Shown: piece after piece, positions 11,640 to 20,354 of the stretch | How the letters are laid out: the number at the start of each line of letters is the position of its first letter | How positions within the stretch are numbered: position 1 is the first letter of the stretch | From: Sphingobium sp. | Lineage (GTDB): Bacteria > Pseudomonadota > Alphaproteobacteria > Sphingomonadales > Sphingomonadaceae | Reading direction: 5' to 3' | DNA: 64,000 nucleotides | Assembly (NCBI GenBank): GCA_017744605.1 | Contig: JAGIAZ010000007.1 | Coordinates: forward strand, 62,001-126,000 | The notes under the pieces: generated by a model | Databases searched by the model: none | Seen by the model: only the letters and a program-made list of their open reading frames with translations | What the model was told of the DNA's origin: nothing | Made by a program: the position numbers and the translations under genes

Positions 11640-11679
11640 GGCGGACCATTCGTCTCAATATAGCCCTTGCCATCTGTGT

Positions 11680-11692
11680 GTGTTGCTTACTA
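11680..11692. promoter_or_regulatory. Candidate promoter/operator element GTGTTGCTTACTA
   Basis: The 13-mer GTGTTGCTTACTA lies 68 bases before the SnoaL-like gene at 11760. Twelve of 13 bases recur at 16927-16939, 88 bases before the TonB receptor gene. The shared word may be a core promoter or a half-site for a TetR-type repressor. Only two copies were noticed, so this is tentative. Confidence 0.25.
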
Positions 11693-11759
11693 TCGCAGGA
11701 GAAACGAAACCGTACGGGCGTCTCGCCTGACAGTGAGCAAACTGGAGAGAGGAACAAGC

Positions 11760-12485
11760 ATGTCCGATGCAAATGAGCTCGCCGCAATGCGGCAGGAACT
11801 CGACGCCCTGAAGACCGAGGTGACCCGCCTCAACGACGTCAATGCGGTGCGCAAGCTCCAGTACACCTACGGCTATTTCATCGACAAATCGCAGTATAAC
11901 GAGTGCGTCGACCTGTTCGCGGACGATGGCGAGGTCTGGTTCCTCGGCGGCATCTACAAGGGCAAGGAGGGCGTGAAGCGCCTCTACAAGGACCGCTTCC
12001 AGACCCAGTTCACGCAGGGCCACAATGGTCCCCGCTATGGCTGGCTGCTCGATCACCCGCAGCTGCAGATGGTCATCGACATTTCCGACGACGGCAAGAC
12101 CGCCCAGCTGCGCGGCCGCTCGACCATGCAGGCCGGTCTCCATGAGACCGCCGAAGGCCAGCAGCGCGCCTGGTGGGAAGGCGGCATCTACGAGAATGAA
12201 TATGTGAAGGTGGACGGCGTCTGGAAGATCAAGGCGCTGCGTTATTATCCCTTCTGGCACGGCAGCTTCGCGGAAGGCTGGGCCAAGACGCCGATCGACT
12301 TCATCCCGATGGCCACCGAGAAGGACCTGTTCCCCGGCAATCCGGTCGGCCCCGATGCCCTCATCGAGCCGCGCCCGCGCCTGTGGCCCGCCACCGACAC
12401 GGTGCCGTTCCACTATCCGCACCCCGTCACCGGCCAACCCATCGTGCTCGACAACAGCCGCGCGCGCGAAGGCTTCAAGGACTAA
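11760..12485 (+). CDS. Long SnoaL-like (NTF2-fold) protein
   Basis: About residues 20-160 form an NTF2/SnoaL-type domain (YTYGYFIDKSQYNECVDLF, GKEGVKRLYKD, YVKVDGVWKIKALRYYP). An extra C-terminal region ends with the motif PFHYPHPVTGQPI. Length 241 aa, longer than the usual 130-150. ATG 11760 has GGAGAGAGG upstream. Such proteins often act as dehydratases, isomerases or hydrolases on small cyclic substrates, but the reaction here is unknown. A paralogue with the same C-terminal PFHYxHPVT motif is at 51873-52580. First gene of a close run with the next three. Confidence 0.75.
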   Translation: MSDANELAAMRQELDALKTEVTRLNDVNAVRKLQYTYGYFIDKSQYNECVDLFADDGEVWFLGGIYKGKEGVKRLYKDRFQTQFTQGHNGPRYGWLLDHPQLQMVIDISDDGKTAQLRGRSTMQAGLHETAEGQQRAWWEGGIYENEYVKVDGVWKIKALRYYPFWHGSFAEGWAKTPIDFIPMATEKDLFPGNPVGPDALIEPRPRLWPATDTVPFHYPHPVTGQPIVLDNSRAREGFKD

Positions 12486-12490
12486 GCCGC

Positions 12491-12922
12491 GTGAGGGACG
12501 AGGAACGCCAGAGTATCGAGTGGGCGTGCACGCGGCTCATCAACCTCTATACGCTCCTCAATGACGCCAATGATTGGGAGGCCGTGGCCTCGCTTTATAC
12601 GCCGGACGGGTCGATGGCCCGTCCGAGCGCGCCCGACAAACCCATTGTCGGACGTGAGGCCATTCTCGCGGCATTTCTGGGCCGACCGGCCCGCGCCGCA
12701 CGGCACGTCGTTTCCAATATCGTCGTCGATGTCCAGAGCGAGACGGAAGCCAGCGCGTACAGCGTTCTGACGCTCTTCCAGGGCCAGGACAATCCGGATG
12801 GCGGCCTGCCGATCCGCGATCCCAAGGGACCGCTGGTGGGCTATTACAAGGACCGGCTCGTCAGGACCGATGAGGGCTGGCGCTTCGCAGAACGTATCGG
12901 CGGACTGGATTTCGCACCGTGA
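12491..12922 (+). CDS. Short SnoaL-like (NTF2-fold) protein
   Basis: 143 aa from a GTG at 12491, 5 bases after the previous stop. Pattern WACTRLINLYTLLNDANDWEAVASLYTPDG followed by IVGREAILAAF is the classic SnoaL_4 layout, and the end GWRFAERIG fits the last strands. No signal peptide. Its last codon overlaps the start of the thioesterase gene, so the genes form one operon. The reaction is unknown; small-ring dehydratase or isomerase activity is typical of the family. Confidence 0.75.
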   Translation: MRDEERQSIEWACTRLINLYTLLNDANDWEAVASLYTPDGSMARPSAPDKPIVGREAILAAFLGRPARAARHVVSNIVVDVQSETEASAYSVLTLFQGQDNPDGGLPIRDPKGPLVGYYKDRLVRTDEGWRFAERIGGLDFAP

Positions 12923-13350
12923 GCGACGGCTTCACAGCGTTCCTCTCCCGCCCTTATCGCATCGAATGGGGTCATTGCGATCCCGCCGGTATCGTCTATG
13001 CGCCGCGCTTCCTCGAGATGTTCGGCGAGAGCACGATCATGCTGTTCGAGAAGGCGCTCGGCATCCGCAAGAAGGACATGCTCAAGGAATGCGACGTCAT
13101 CGGCTTCCCGATGGTCGATGTCTCGGCGAAATTCCTGCGCCCCGCTTCTTATGGCGACAATGTCGTCCTCGAAGCGGAGGCCCCGGCCTTCGGCAATTCG
13201 AGCTTCACCATCCGTCACCGCCTGCTCAAGGAAGGCGCGGTCTGCGTGGAAGGCGTGGAAAAGCGCGTCTGGGCCGTCCGCGATGCCGAGCGCGGCATGC
13301 GCGCAGAGCGCGTGCCCGACGACATTCGGGCGCTGTTCACGCTGGGCTGA
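12919..13350 (+). CDS. 4-hydroxybenzoyl-CoA thioesterase family (hotdog fold) protein
   Basis: Hotdog-fold acyl-CoA thioesterase of the 4HBT family, 143 aa. The catalytic Asp is D21 in GHCDPAGIVYAPRF, the family's signature loop. It starts with GTG inside the end of the upstream SnoaL gene. It would release an aromatic or other acyl group from CoA, which suits a cassette working on CoA-activated aromatic acids. Specificity is not evident. Confidence 0.85.
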   Translation: MSDGFTAFLSRPYRIEWGHCDPAGIVYAPRFLEMFGESTIMLFEKALGIRKKDMLKECDVIGFPMVDVSAKFLRPASYGDNVVLEAEAPAFGNSSFTIRHRLLKEGAVCVEGVEKRVWAVRDAERGMRAERVPDDIRALFTLG

Positions 13351-13353
13351 GCC

Positions 13354-14187
13354 ATGGTCGCGGCGACGATCAACTATCTCTCGCCCGATTCCCGCATCAA
13401 TCGCTTCTTCTGGGCACCCGAAGGCCGGCTCAGCACCAGCATCTCCGTGCCGCATCGTGTCGAGATCGGCGATGCGCGCCAGGCGGAACGCCCTTTCACG
13501 CTGGACGAGCATGGTTTCACGCTGGTCACGCAGCCGACAGCCGTTGCGAGCCTCGACGACAGGGCCGCATTGGACAGCATCTACGCGCGCGAAGTCGAGC
13601 AGATCGCAATGGGCCTGACCGGCGCCGATCTTGTGGTTGCCATGGGCTATGAGCTGCGATCCAGCGTGGCGGGCGATCGCCCGATGCTTCCGCCTGCCGC
13701 CCGCGCGCATATCGACTATGACACACGGACCGCGCACCAGATCGCGCAGCGCCGCTACCGCAAGGCGCAGCCCGATGGTCCGGACTATAAGCGCTTCATT
13801 CTGTTCAGCCTCTGGCGCTGCTTCTCAGCCCCGCCGCAGGACTGGCCGCTCGCGCTCTGCGATTTCGAAAGCAGCAGGGATACTGCCGAAGTCCGCAGCG
13901 TCAAGATCGACGTGCCGCGCCTGCCCGAAGGCGGCGCGCTCCACGCGCCGATCGCGGGCGAGGACGAGATGGGCGCCAGCGCGCTGTTCGCTTTCGACGC
14001 CGACCATCGCTGGTGGTGGTATCCGGCGATGAGCCGCGACGAGGCGATCTTCATCAAGTTCCACGACAGCGACCATGGCCGCGCCTGGCGCACGCCGCAC
14101 TGCGCATTCCATGACGAGACGACCGCCGGCACGATGCCCCGTCAAAGCATCGAATTTCGCGGCTGCGCCTACTTCTCGAAAAAATGA
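13354..14187 (+). CDS. CmcJ/NvfI-like protein (putative oxidoreductase)
   Basis: 277 aa with features of the CmcJ/NvfI family: AATINYLSP at the start, LFSLWRCFSAPPQDWPLALCD in the middle, and WWYPAMSRDEAIFIKFHDS near the end. In fungi NvfI is an Fe(II)/2-oxoglutarate enzyme, while CmcJ was named in a methoxylation step, so the bacterial members' reaction is not settled. It begins 3 bases after the thioesterase stop and is the last gene before the MFS carrier, so it likely belongs to the same catabolic cassette. Confidence 0.6.
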   Translation: MVAATINYLSPDSRINRFFWAPEGRLSTSISVPHRVEIGDARQAERPFTLDEHGFTLVTQPTAVASLDDRAALDSIYAREVEQIAMGLTGADLVVAMGYELRSSVAGDRPMLPPAARAHIDYDTRTAHQIAQRRYRKAQPDGPDYKRFILFSLWRCFSAPPQDWPLALCDFESSRDTAEVRSVKIDVPRLPEGGALHAPIAGEDEMGASALFAFDADHRWWWYPAMSRDEAIFIKFHDSDHGRAWRTPHCAFHDETTAGTMPRQSIEFRGCAYFSKK

Positions 14188-14270
14188 CTCGAACAGGGCC
14201 GATTTTCGGGCAAACAAGGGCGCAAGAGTCATAAGCCCCGTCAAAAAGGGGCCGGAGGGGAAGACAGCAC

Positions 14271-15551
14271 ATGCATACAGTGGAAGAACATGCCGCGCGC
14301 GCGCAAGGTCGCGGCAGTGCCGGCTATCAGGCACTCGTGGTGGGGCTGTTAAGCCTCAATTTCGGCATAGTCTTCTTCGATCGCAATTCGACGAACTTCC
14401 TGATGCCCTTCGTGCAGAAGGATCTAGGCCTGAACTTCGATCAGGTCGGCAGCGTAGCGGGCATCTTCTCCTTCTTCTGGGCGCTGGCCGCCTTCGGCGT
14501 CGGCCGCCTCTCGGATATCGTCGGCAACCGGAAACTTCTGCTGGTCATCTCGACCCTCGCTTTCTCGGCCTGCTCTTTCCTCACGGGCCTCGCGGCAAGC
14601 TTCGCGATGCTCATCGGCGCGCGCATCCTGATGGGCGTGGCCGAGGGCGGCGTCATGCCGATCAGCCATGCCATGGTAGCGAGCGAAGTCAGCCCCGAGC
14701 GCCGCGGCCTCGCACAGGGCATCGCTCAAAACTTCGGCTCCAACTTCTTCGGCAGCTTCGTCGCACCCGTCGTACTGACCTGGCTCGCCGCGCAATATGG
14801 CTGGCGCGAGGCTTTCTATATTGCAGGCATTCCCGGCATCGTCTGCGGGCTGTTGATCTGGTTCCTCATCGAAGAGCCGGCCAAGACGCCTCAGGAGAAG
14901 GTTGAGAAACACAAGAAGGGCTTTGTTGCAGGGATCGGCGAATATTTTTCCGCCATCGTCCAGGTCATGAAGATCCGCAATATCTGGGTCTGCGTCGTGA
15001 TGGGCATCCTGTTGGTCGCCTATCTCGTCATCACCTGGGCGTTCATGCCCCTCTATCTTACCCAGATCCGCGGCTATACCGACAGCGAACAGAGCTGGCT
15101 CATGGGCACGCTCGGCATATCGGCGACGCTGGGCAGCTTCCTCACCGCAGGCCTTTCCGACAGGATCGGGCGTCGTCCGGTGATGATCGCAATGCCGCTC
15201 ATTTCGATGCTGCTGCCGCTGGGGGTCATGTTCTACCACGGCTCCTACGCGGTGATGGTGGCAATCTTCTTCGTCGGCTGGGCCCTCAATGGCATCTTCC
15301 CGCTGTTCATGGCCACCGTGCCTTCGGAAAGCGTGAGTCCTGCGCAGGCCGCGACCGTGTTCGGCCTCTGCATGGGCAGCTGCGAAATCCTCGGCGGCGC
15401 GCTTGGTCCCAAGATCGCCGGTATACTCGCCGATGCCCATGGCCTCAATGCGCCGATGTGGATGATGTTCGGCCTCGCCCTCGCGGGCGGCATTTTCGGG
15501 ATGCTCCTTAAAGAAACGGCGCCCAGTCAGATCGCCAAGCGCAAAAGCTGA
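14271..15551 (+). CDS. MFS transporter, probably for an organic/aromatic acid
   Basis: 426 aa with 12 predicted membrane segments. MFS loop motif GRLSDIVGNRK lies between segments 2 and 3 and recurs as GLSDRIGRRP in the second half. N-terminal RNSTNFLMPFVQKDLGL resembles aromatic-acid/H+ symporters and related anion symporters. It is 83 bases after the CmcJ-like gene on the same strand and ends at a shared terminator. It probably imports the substrate of the upstream cassette. A relative with the same architecture is at 53697-54971. Confidence 0.85.
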   Translation: MHTVEEHAARAQGRGSAGYQALVVGLLSLNFGIVFFDRNSTNFLMPFVQKDLGLNFDQVGSVAGIFSFFWALAAFGVGRLSDIVGNRKLLLVISTLAFSACSFLTGLAASFAMLIGARILMGVAEGGVMPISHAMVASEVSPERRGLAQGIAQNFGSNFFGSFVAPVVLTWLAAQYGWREAFYIAGIPGIVCGLLIWFLIEEPAKTPQEKVEKHKKGFVAGIGEYFSAIVQVMKIRNIWVCVVMGILLVAYLVITWAFMPLYLTQIRGYTDSEQSWLMGTLGISATLGSFLTAGLSDRIGRRPVMIAMPLISMLLPLGVMFYHGSYAVMVAIFFVGWALNGIFPLFMATVPSESVSPAQAATVFGLCMGSCEILGGALGPKIAGILADAHGLNAPMWMMFGLALAGGIFGMLLKETAPSQIAKRKS

Positions 15552-15566
15552 AAGACCGAAACAAGG

Positions 15567-15602
15567 AAGGGCAGGTGCGCCGATCGCGCCCTGCCCTTTC
15601 TG
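15567..15602. terminator. Bidirectional terminator between MFS and MetE-like genes
   Basis: AAGGGCAGG (15567-15575) pairs with CCTGCCCTT (15590-15598) around a 14-base loop, followed by TCTGC on the plus strand. It lies 15 bases after the MFS stop and 20 bases from the end of the convergent gene, so it can serve both. Confidence 0.75.
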
Positions 15603-15617
15603 CTACCTATGGAAATC

Positions 15618-16775
15618 TTAGACCAGGACGCCGGCCCGTGCCGCCGCGATGCGGGCGCCTTCGGCCAGGCTCGCCAGCTTCTTCCAGGTCACGGCCGGGT
15701 CGATCTTGCCATAGCCGGCGAAGGTGCCGAAGCCGCAGTCGGTGCTCGCGATCACGCGGTCCAGCCCGACGATGTCGGCGAAACGCTCGATGCGCTGGGC
15801 GATCAGCTCGGGATGCTCCAGATAGTTGGAGCAGGTGTCGATCATGCCCGGCGCCAGGATCTTCTCTTCCGGAATCTTCGCATCGCGCCAGACCTTCCAC
15901 TCATGCTCGTGACGCGGATTGGCGGCTTCGAACAGGATGGTCGCGGGGCGCGCCTTCAGCACCACGTCGATCACCCGCTCGAGCGGAATGTCATGGTCGT
16001 GCGGGCCTTCATAGTTGCCCCAGCAGATGTGCATGCGCATCTTCTCGGGCGGGATATTGGCGGTCGCGGCGTTCAGTGCCTCGACATTGGCCTCCGCCAC
16101 CTTGATGAAATCGGCCTCGCTCATGTCCTGATAGCCGGTGTGGCGCGACATGGCGAGGTCGGGACAATCGAGCTGCAGATCGAAACCTGCGTCGACGATG
16201 GCCTCATATTCCGGACGCATGGCGTCGGCGAGATCGGCCAGATAGGCCTCGTGGGTGGGATAGAAGGCATTCTTCTGGAATGCGGTGATCAGGCCCGGCG
16301 AGGCCGAGTTCATGAACGCGCGAACCCACTCGCCATTGCTCTTCTGGCCCTCCTTGGCGAGCGACGCCTTGAAGCGGCGGATGTCGTCGTGAAGGGGCTG
16401 GAGATTGACCAGCTTGACCTTCGAAATGCACGAGGAGCGCGTGAACTCCTGGCTGCCCATGATGAGCGCAAGCTTCTTCCGCAGCTCCGGCAGCGGCGCG
16501 AGATCTGCGGCGGGAACACGATCGGTATGACCGCCAAAGCCCTCTAAACGTTCGATCATATATGTCGAATAGCCGACCTTGCCGAGCTCGCCGTCAGAGA
16601 CGATGGTGACGCCGGCCTCGACCTGCTTCTTTACCGCTTCGTCGACGGCCGCCTGCACGACGCGATCGAATTCATCCGCGTCATAGGGTTCGCCATGGTC
16701 GCGCGCCAGCAACAGCGGTGTCAGCTCCGGCCCACGTGGCAGGCTCCCCACATGTGTGACATTTACGCTCGTCAT
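15618..16775 (-). CDS. Stand-alone MetE-C-like (cobalamin-independent methionine synthase family) protein
   Basis: 385 aa corresponding to only the catalytic C-terminal barrel of MetE and to coenzyme-M epoxyalkane transferase-like enzymes. The zinc-site pattern is present: HICWGNY, FEAANPRHEHEW and the late Cys in STDCGFGTF. The opening VTHVGSLPRG is typical. ATG 16775 has AAGGAG upstream. These proteins move methyl or alkyl groups to thiols; no N-terminal MetE domain is present. Next to aryl O-demethylation genes it might handle methyl groups from 5-methyl-THF, but that is inference. Divergent from the TonB receptor gene. Confidence 0.78.
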   Translation of the reverse strand: MTSVNVTHVGSLPRGPELTPLLLARDHGEPYDADEFDRVVQAAVDEAVKKQVEAGVTIVSDGELGKVGYSTYMIERLEGFGGHTDRVPAADLAPLPELRKKLALIMGSQEFTRSSCISKVKLVNLQPLHDDIRRFKASLAKEGQKSNGEWVRAFMNSASPGLITAFQKNAFYPTHEAYLADLADAMRPEYEAIVDAGFDLQLDCPDLAMSRHTGYQDMSEADFIKVAEANVEALNAATANIPPEKMRMHICWGNYEGPHDHDIPLERVIDVVLKARPATILFEAANPRHEHEWKVWRDAKIPEEKILAPGMIDTCSNYLEHPELIAQRIERFADIVGLDRVIASTDCGFGTFAGYGKIDPAVTWKKLASLAEGARIAAARAGVLV

Positions 16776-16885
16776 GGCTCGAATCTCCTTTTCGCCCGCA
16801 GGCGGGTTGCACAGGAGCGCCCATAGCAAATTGCGGTGGAAAGTAACCCGAATCCGATTGATTCAATCACAAATGATAAGTGGGG

Positions 16886-16905
16886 TTCATATTTCACGAT
16901 ATGAA
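16886..16905. promoter_or_regulatory. Candidate operator TTCATAT-N6-ATATGAA upstream of TonB receptor
   Basis: TTCATAT (16886-16892) and ATATGAA (16899-16905) form a perfect inverted repeat around TTCACG in the 251-base divergent region between the MetE-like gene and the TonB receptor. The word GTGTTACTTACTA follows at 16927-16939 and is shared with 11680-11692. The binding protein is unknown. Confidence 0.4.
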
Positions 16906-17026
16906 AATATCCGCCCCGGTGACTCGGTGTTACTTACTAGACACACCTCCTTCTGCTAAGCACCGCCTCGATCCGGCGCCCGCTCTCGGGCGAAACACAA
17001 TGCGCGGGATATTTGAGGAGAGACAC

Positions 17027-19588
17027 ATGCGTGTGAAAGACGCCCTATCTGTCGGTTTTCTTGCACTCTCGACCGCGATTGCGGTTCCCGCCTTCGCCCA
17101 GAACGCCCCTGCGTCCGGCGGCGCAGCGGCATCGACTGACGAGGCCGCGCCCGACATCGTGGTGACCGCGCAGTTCCGCGAAACCAAGCTGCAAGATACG
17201 CCGATCGCCATCACCGCGGTCAATGCCAAGCTCCTTGACGAGCGCGGCCAGACCAACATCGCCGCTGTTGCCGCGCAGGCGCCGAACGTGTCGCTGCGGC
17301 CGCAGCCGCAGAATGGTGGTTCGGGCCTCATCGCGTTCATCCGCGGCGTCGGCCAGACCGATTTCAACTATGCACTCGATCCGGGCGTCGGCGTCTATAT
17401 CGACGATGTCTACATTCCGACGCTGTCGAGCTCGCTGCTCGAACTGATCGACCTTGATCGCGTGGAAATCCTGCGCGGTCCGCAGGGCACGCTCGCGGGC
17501 AAGAACGCCATCGGCGGCGCGATCAAGCTGTTCAGCGCCAAGCCGAGAGGCGATGGCAAGGGCAGCCTGCGGGTCGAATATGGCTCGTTCAACGAAGTCA
17601 GCGTCCGCGGCATGATGGACATCGGCATCACCGACAATCTGGCGTTGCGCGTGTCCGGCATGGGCCGCGGCCGCGACGGCTATGTCGCGATGCTCGACTA
17701 TGGCCAGACGCACCCGAATTCGAACGTGCCGCAGAACAACACGCGCGGCAGCGGCAACGCCGACTATGGGACGATGGGCGGGCAGAATGTCATTGCAGCC
17801 CGCGCCGCCCTGCGGTGGACGCCGGACGACAAGCTCGAGATCAACATTTCGGGCGACTATACCCGTGAGAGATCGGAAGCGATCCCGACCGTGCTGCTCG
17901 CAGCCGGCAAGATCTGTTCGGCGCCGACATGCACCAACTTCGATCCGAATTCGACGGGCGTCTCGTCCTCGCCGGCCATTGTCAACGGCACCATGACGTC
18001 GGTTCCCTGGCTCGTCGGCAAGAACGGCCAGCCCGTCAACATGAGCTGCGCTTTCGTGCCCGCCGGCAAGTTCGGCTGCGATACGGGCGGCAACCTGCTC
18101 GGCTGGGATCCGCGGTTCGTCAGCTATTCCAACTTCATGGATGGCATGGCCACCTCGACGACGGCGCCGTTCAAGCCTTACTTCTCGCTGCCGCTCACCA
18201 ACTTCAACGGTTGGGGTATCCACGGCAACCTGACGTACAGCATCACCGACGATGTGCAGTTCGTCTATATCGGCTCCTACCGTAAGTATAATTCGAAGTT
18301 CGGCCAGGATCAGGACGCGACGCCGATCCCGGTGGCACAGCTCGACAACCAGCTCGATCACCACGCCTTCACCTCGGAAGTCCGCCTCAACTTCAAGTCG
18401 GGCGATTTCCTCGAAGGTACGGTCGGCGGTTTCTATCTCGACCAGAAGGGCACTTACACGGCCCGCGTCGACCTGAACTATGTGACGCCGACGATCGACT
18501 TCCTGCACGGCCCGGACACCACGCCGAGCTCCACCAAGGCGCTGTTCGCCACGGTGACCCTGCACCCGACCTCGGCGTTCAGCCTCACCGGCGGCCTTCG
18601 CTACACGAAGGACAAGAAGGACTATACCTACTTCCGCCGCAATCCGGACGGCACCGTCCCCAACAGCACGACCTGCCCGCCGGGACCGCCGTCCTTCGGG
18701 TCGTCCAACTGCCTGCTCGCGGGCATCTACAACATCACCGGCAGCTTTGCGGGCGATCGTTGGGACTGGCGCATCGTGGGCGACTATCGCTTCTCGGAAC
18801 AGTTCCTCGCCTACGCGTCGGTTTCGACCGGCTTCAAGGGTGGCGGCGTCAATCCGCGTCCGTTCGTTGCCGACCAGCGTCTGCCGTTCAATCCCGAAAC
18901 GCTCACCACCTATGAAATCGGCTTCAAGTCCGACCTGTTCGACCGCAAGGTTCGTCTGAACGGCGCCGCCTTCTTCAATAAATACGACAACATCATCCTG
19001 GCCAAGGCGGTCTGCACCGAATCCGTTCTGCAGTCCCCGTGTCTGCGGCCGGCCAATATCGGTAAGGCGGACGTGAAGGGCTTCGAGCTGGAGTCGACCA
19101 TCCGCCCCGTGAAAGGCCTGACGATCGACGGCAGTGTCGCCTATCTCGACTTCAAATACACCTCGCCGGCCGTTAACGGATATCTGGTTTCGGGCACCAC
19201 CTCGTCCGGCGCCCCGGTGCAGGGCGCGGTGCCGGCCAACGGTATCACCCCCTACACGCCGAATTGGACGTGGAGCATCGGCACTCAATATGATTACGTC
19301 ACCGATGTCGGCACGTTCAGCGCCCGCATTGACGGCAACTATCAGGGCAAGCTCTATACGAATGCCGAAAACACGAGCTGGGGCACGATCAAGGGTCACT
19401 TCCTGGCTGACGGTCAGATTTTCTGGCGCGACAGCAAGGATGACTGGAAGATTTCGCTCCAGGTCAGGAATATCTTCAACAAATACTACTTCCAGACGAT
19501 CAGCGACGTCACGAACTCGCTCGGCGTCGTCAGCGGCGTGCCGGCCCTGCCGCGCACCTGGACACTGGGCGTCAGCCGCAACTTCTGA
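17027..19588 (+). CDS. TonB-dependent outer-membrane receptor
   Basis: 853 aa. Signal peptide residues 1 to about 24 (VPAFAQ cleavage region), then a TonB box DIVVTAQ, a plug domain (IRGVGQ, VEILRGPQGTLAGKNAIGG) and a 22-strand barrel ending in the terminal Phe of LGVSRNF. ATG 17027 follows GGAGAG. It imports a ligand into the periplasm using TonB energy; in this setting a lignin-derived aromatic is likely. It carries the long extracellular loops with Cys pairs common in sphingomonad receptors. Ends at a strong terminator. Confidence 0.9.
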   Translation: MRVKDALSVGFLALSTAIAVPAFAQNAPASGGAAASTDEAAPDIVVTAQFRETKLQDTPIAITAVNAKLLDERGQTNIAAVAAQAPNVSLRPQPQNGGSGLIAFIRGVGQTDFNYALDPGVGVYIDDVYIPTLSSSLLELIDLDRVEILRGPQGTLAGKNAIGGAIKLFSAKPRGDGKGSLRVEYGSFNEVSVRGMMDIGITDNLALRVSGMGRGRDGYVAMLDYGQTHPNSNVPQNNTRGSGNADYGTMGGQNVIAARAALRWTPDDKLEINISGDYTRERSEAIPTVLLAAGKICSAPTCTNFDPNSTGVSSSPAIVNGTMTSVPWLVGKNGQPVNMSCAFVPAGKFGCDTGGNLLGWDPRFVSYSNFMDGMATSTTAPFKPYFSLPLTNFNGWGIHGNLTYSITDDVQFVYIGSYRKYNSKFGQDQDATPIPVAQLDNQLDHHAFTSEVRLNFKSGDFLEGTVGGFYLDQKGTYTARVDLNYVTPTIDFLHGPDTTPSSTKALFATVTLHPTSAFSLTGGLRYTKDKKDYTYFRRNPDGTVPNSTTCPPGPPSFGSSNCLLAGIYNITGSFAGDRWDWRIVGDYRFSEQFLAYASVSTGFKGGGVNPRPFVADQRLPFNPETLTTYEIGFKSDLFDRKVRLNGAAFFNKYDNIILAKAVCTESVLQSPCLRPANIGKADVKGFELESTIRPVKGLTIDGSVAYLDFKYTSPAVNGYLVSGTTSSGAPVQGAVPANGITPYTPNWTWSIGTQYDYVTDVGTFSARIDGNYQGKLYTNAENTSWGTIKGHFLADGQIFWRDSKDDWKISLQVRNIFNKYYFQTISDVTNSLGVVSGVPALPRTWTLGVSRNF

Positions 19589-19616
19589 TCGGCTTCACCG
19601 CCAATCGGATCGAAGA

Positions 19617-19644
19617 GGGGCCGGAGCAATCCGGCCCCTTTTTT
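19617..19644 (+). terminator. Rho-independent terminator after TonB receptor
   Basis: GGGGCCGGA (19617-19625) and TCCGGCCCC (19630-19638) form a perfect 9-bp stem with a 4-base loop, followed by TTTTTT. It is 28 bases after the receptor stop codon, a textbook intrinsic terminator. Confidence 0.92.
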
Positions 19645-19788
19645 CATGTCCACCCGCCATCGCGCCGGCTTTCCATTTCTCTCCATGAACCGCAGCGCAT
19701 TGTCGCCGCACGCCGCTTGATTTGCGCGGGCCGGCTGGCATTCTCCCAATCAAGGTCCGGATGCGACGGACCATATAGGAGAGCGCGC

Positions 19789-20322
19789 ATGGCAGAGGCC
19801 CCCACGACCGAATTCTGGAAGGGCACCAAGCCCATCGCCCAAGCCTTCCGCCCGGGCGCCAAGCCGGACGCCTATTTCGCCAAGATCGCCGAGGGCAACG
19901 AGCGGCTCTGGGTCCCGTTCAACGATACCGTCTTTTCCAAACCCGTCTGGATCAGCCCGGAGCGCAACATGTGGGCGGACGTGCTGATGGCCAAGAAGGC
20001 CGCGATCGTCAGCCGCCATTATCACCCCTGCCCGATCTGGGCCTATACGATCAGCGGCAAATGGGCCTATCTCGAGCATGACTGGACCGCGACGGCCGGC
20101 GACTTCGTCTTCGAAGCGCCGGGGGAAAGCCACACGCTCGTCGCCTATGACCATCCCGATCCGATGAAGGTCTTCTTCGTCGTCACCGGGCCGCTTATGT
20201 GGCTCGACGAGGATGGCAACACGGTCGGCCATTATGACGTGTTTGACTATATGGCGCAGGCCCGTGCACATTATGAGGCGGTCGGAATCGGCGCTGATCA
20301 TATCGACACGCTGATGCGCTGA
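19789..20322 (+). CDS. Cupin, 2,4'-dihydroxyacetophenone dioxygenase-like (1 of 3)
   Basis: 177 aa single-domain cupin. Metal-binding motif HYHPCPIWAYTISGKWAYLEH includes the paired His and later Glu, and the second cupin motif PGESHTLVA supplies the last His. Size and motifs match 2,4'-dihydroxyacetophenone dioxygenases and acetylacetone-cleaving enzymes (Fe(II), C-C cleavage of alpha-hydroxy or beta-diketones). ATG 19789 follows AGGAGAG. First of a run cupin-cupin-SDR-ADH-cupin-ADH, which suggests a pathway for an aryl ketone or ketol. Exact substrate unknown. Confidence 0.75.
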   Translation: MAEAPTTEFWKGTKPIAQAFRPGAKPDAYFAKIAEGNERLWVPFNDTVFSKPVWISPERNMWADVLMAKKAAIVSRHYHPCPIWAYTISGKWAYLEHDWTATAGDFVFEAPGESHTLVAYDHPDPMKVFFVVTGPLMWLDEDGNTVGHYDVFDYMAQARAHYEAVGIGADHIDTLMR

Positions 20323-20354
20323 GCACACCCAGGAAACGGCGGAGGAGAGACGCC

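Noticed and set aside
17045..19399. Minus-strand 784-codon frame over the first TonB receptor
   Set aside because: Antisense shadow; plus-strand gene has signal peptide, TonB box, plug motif and terminal Phe.
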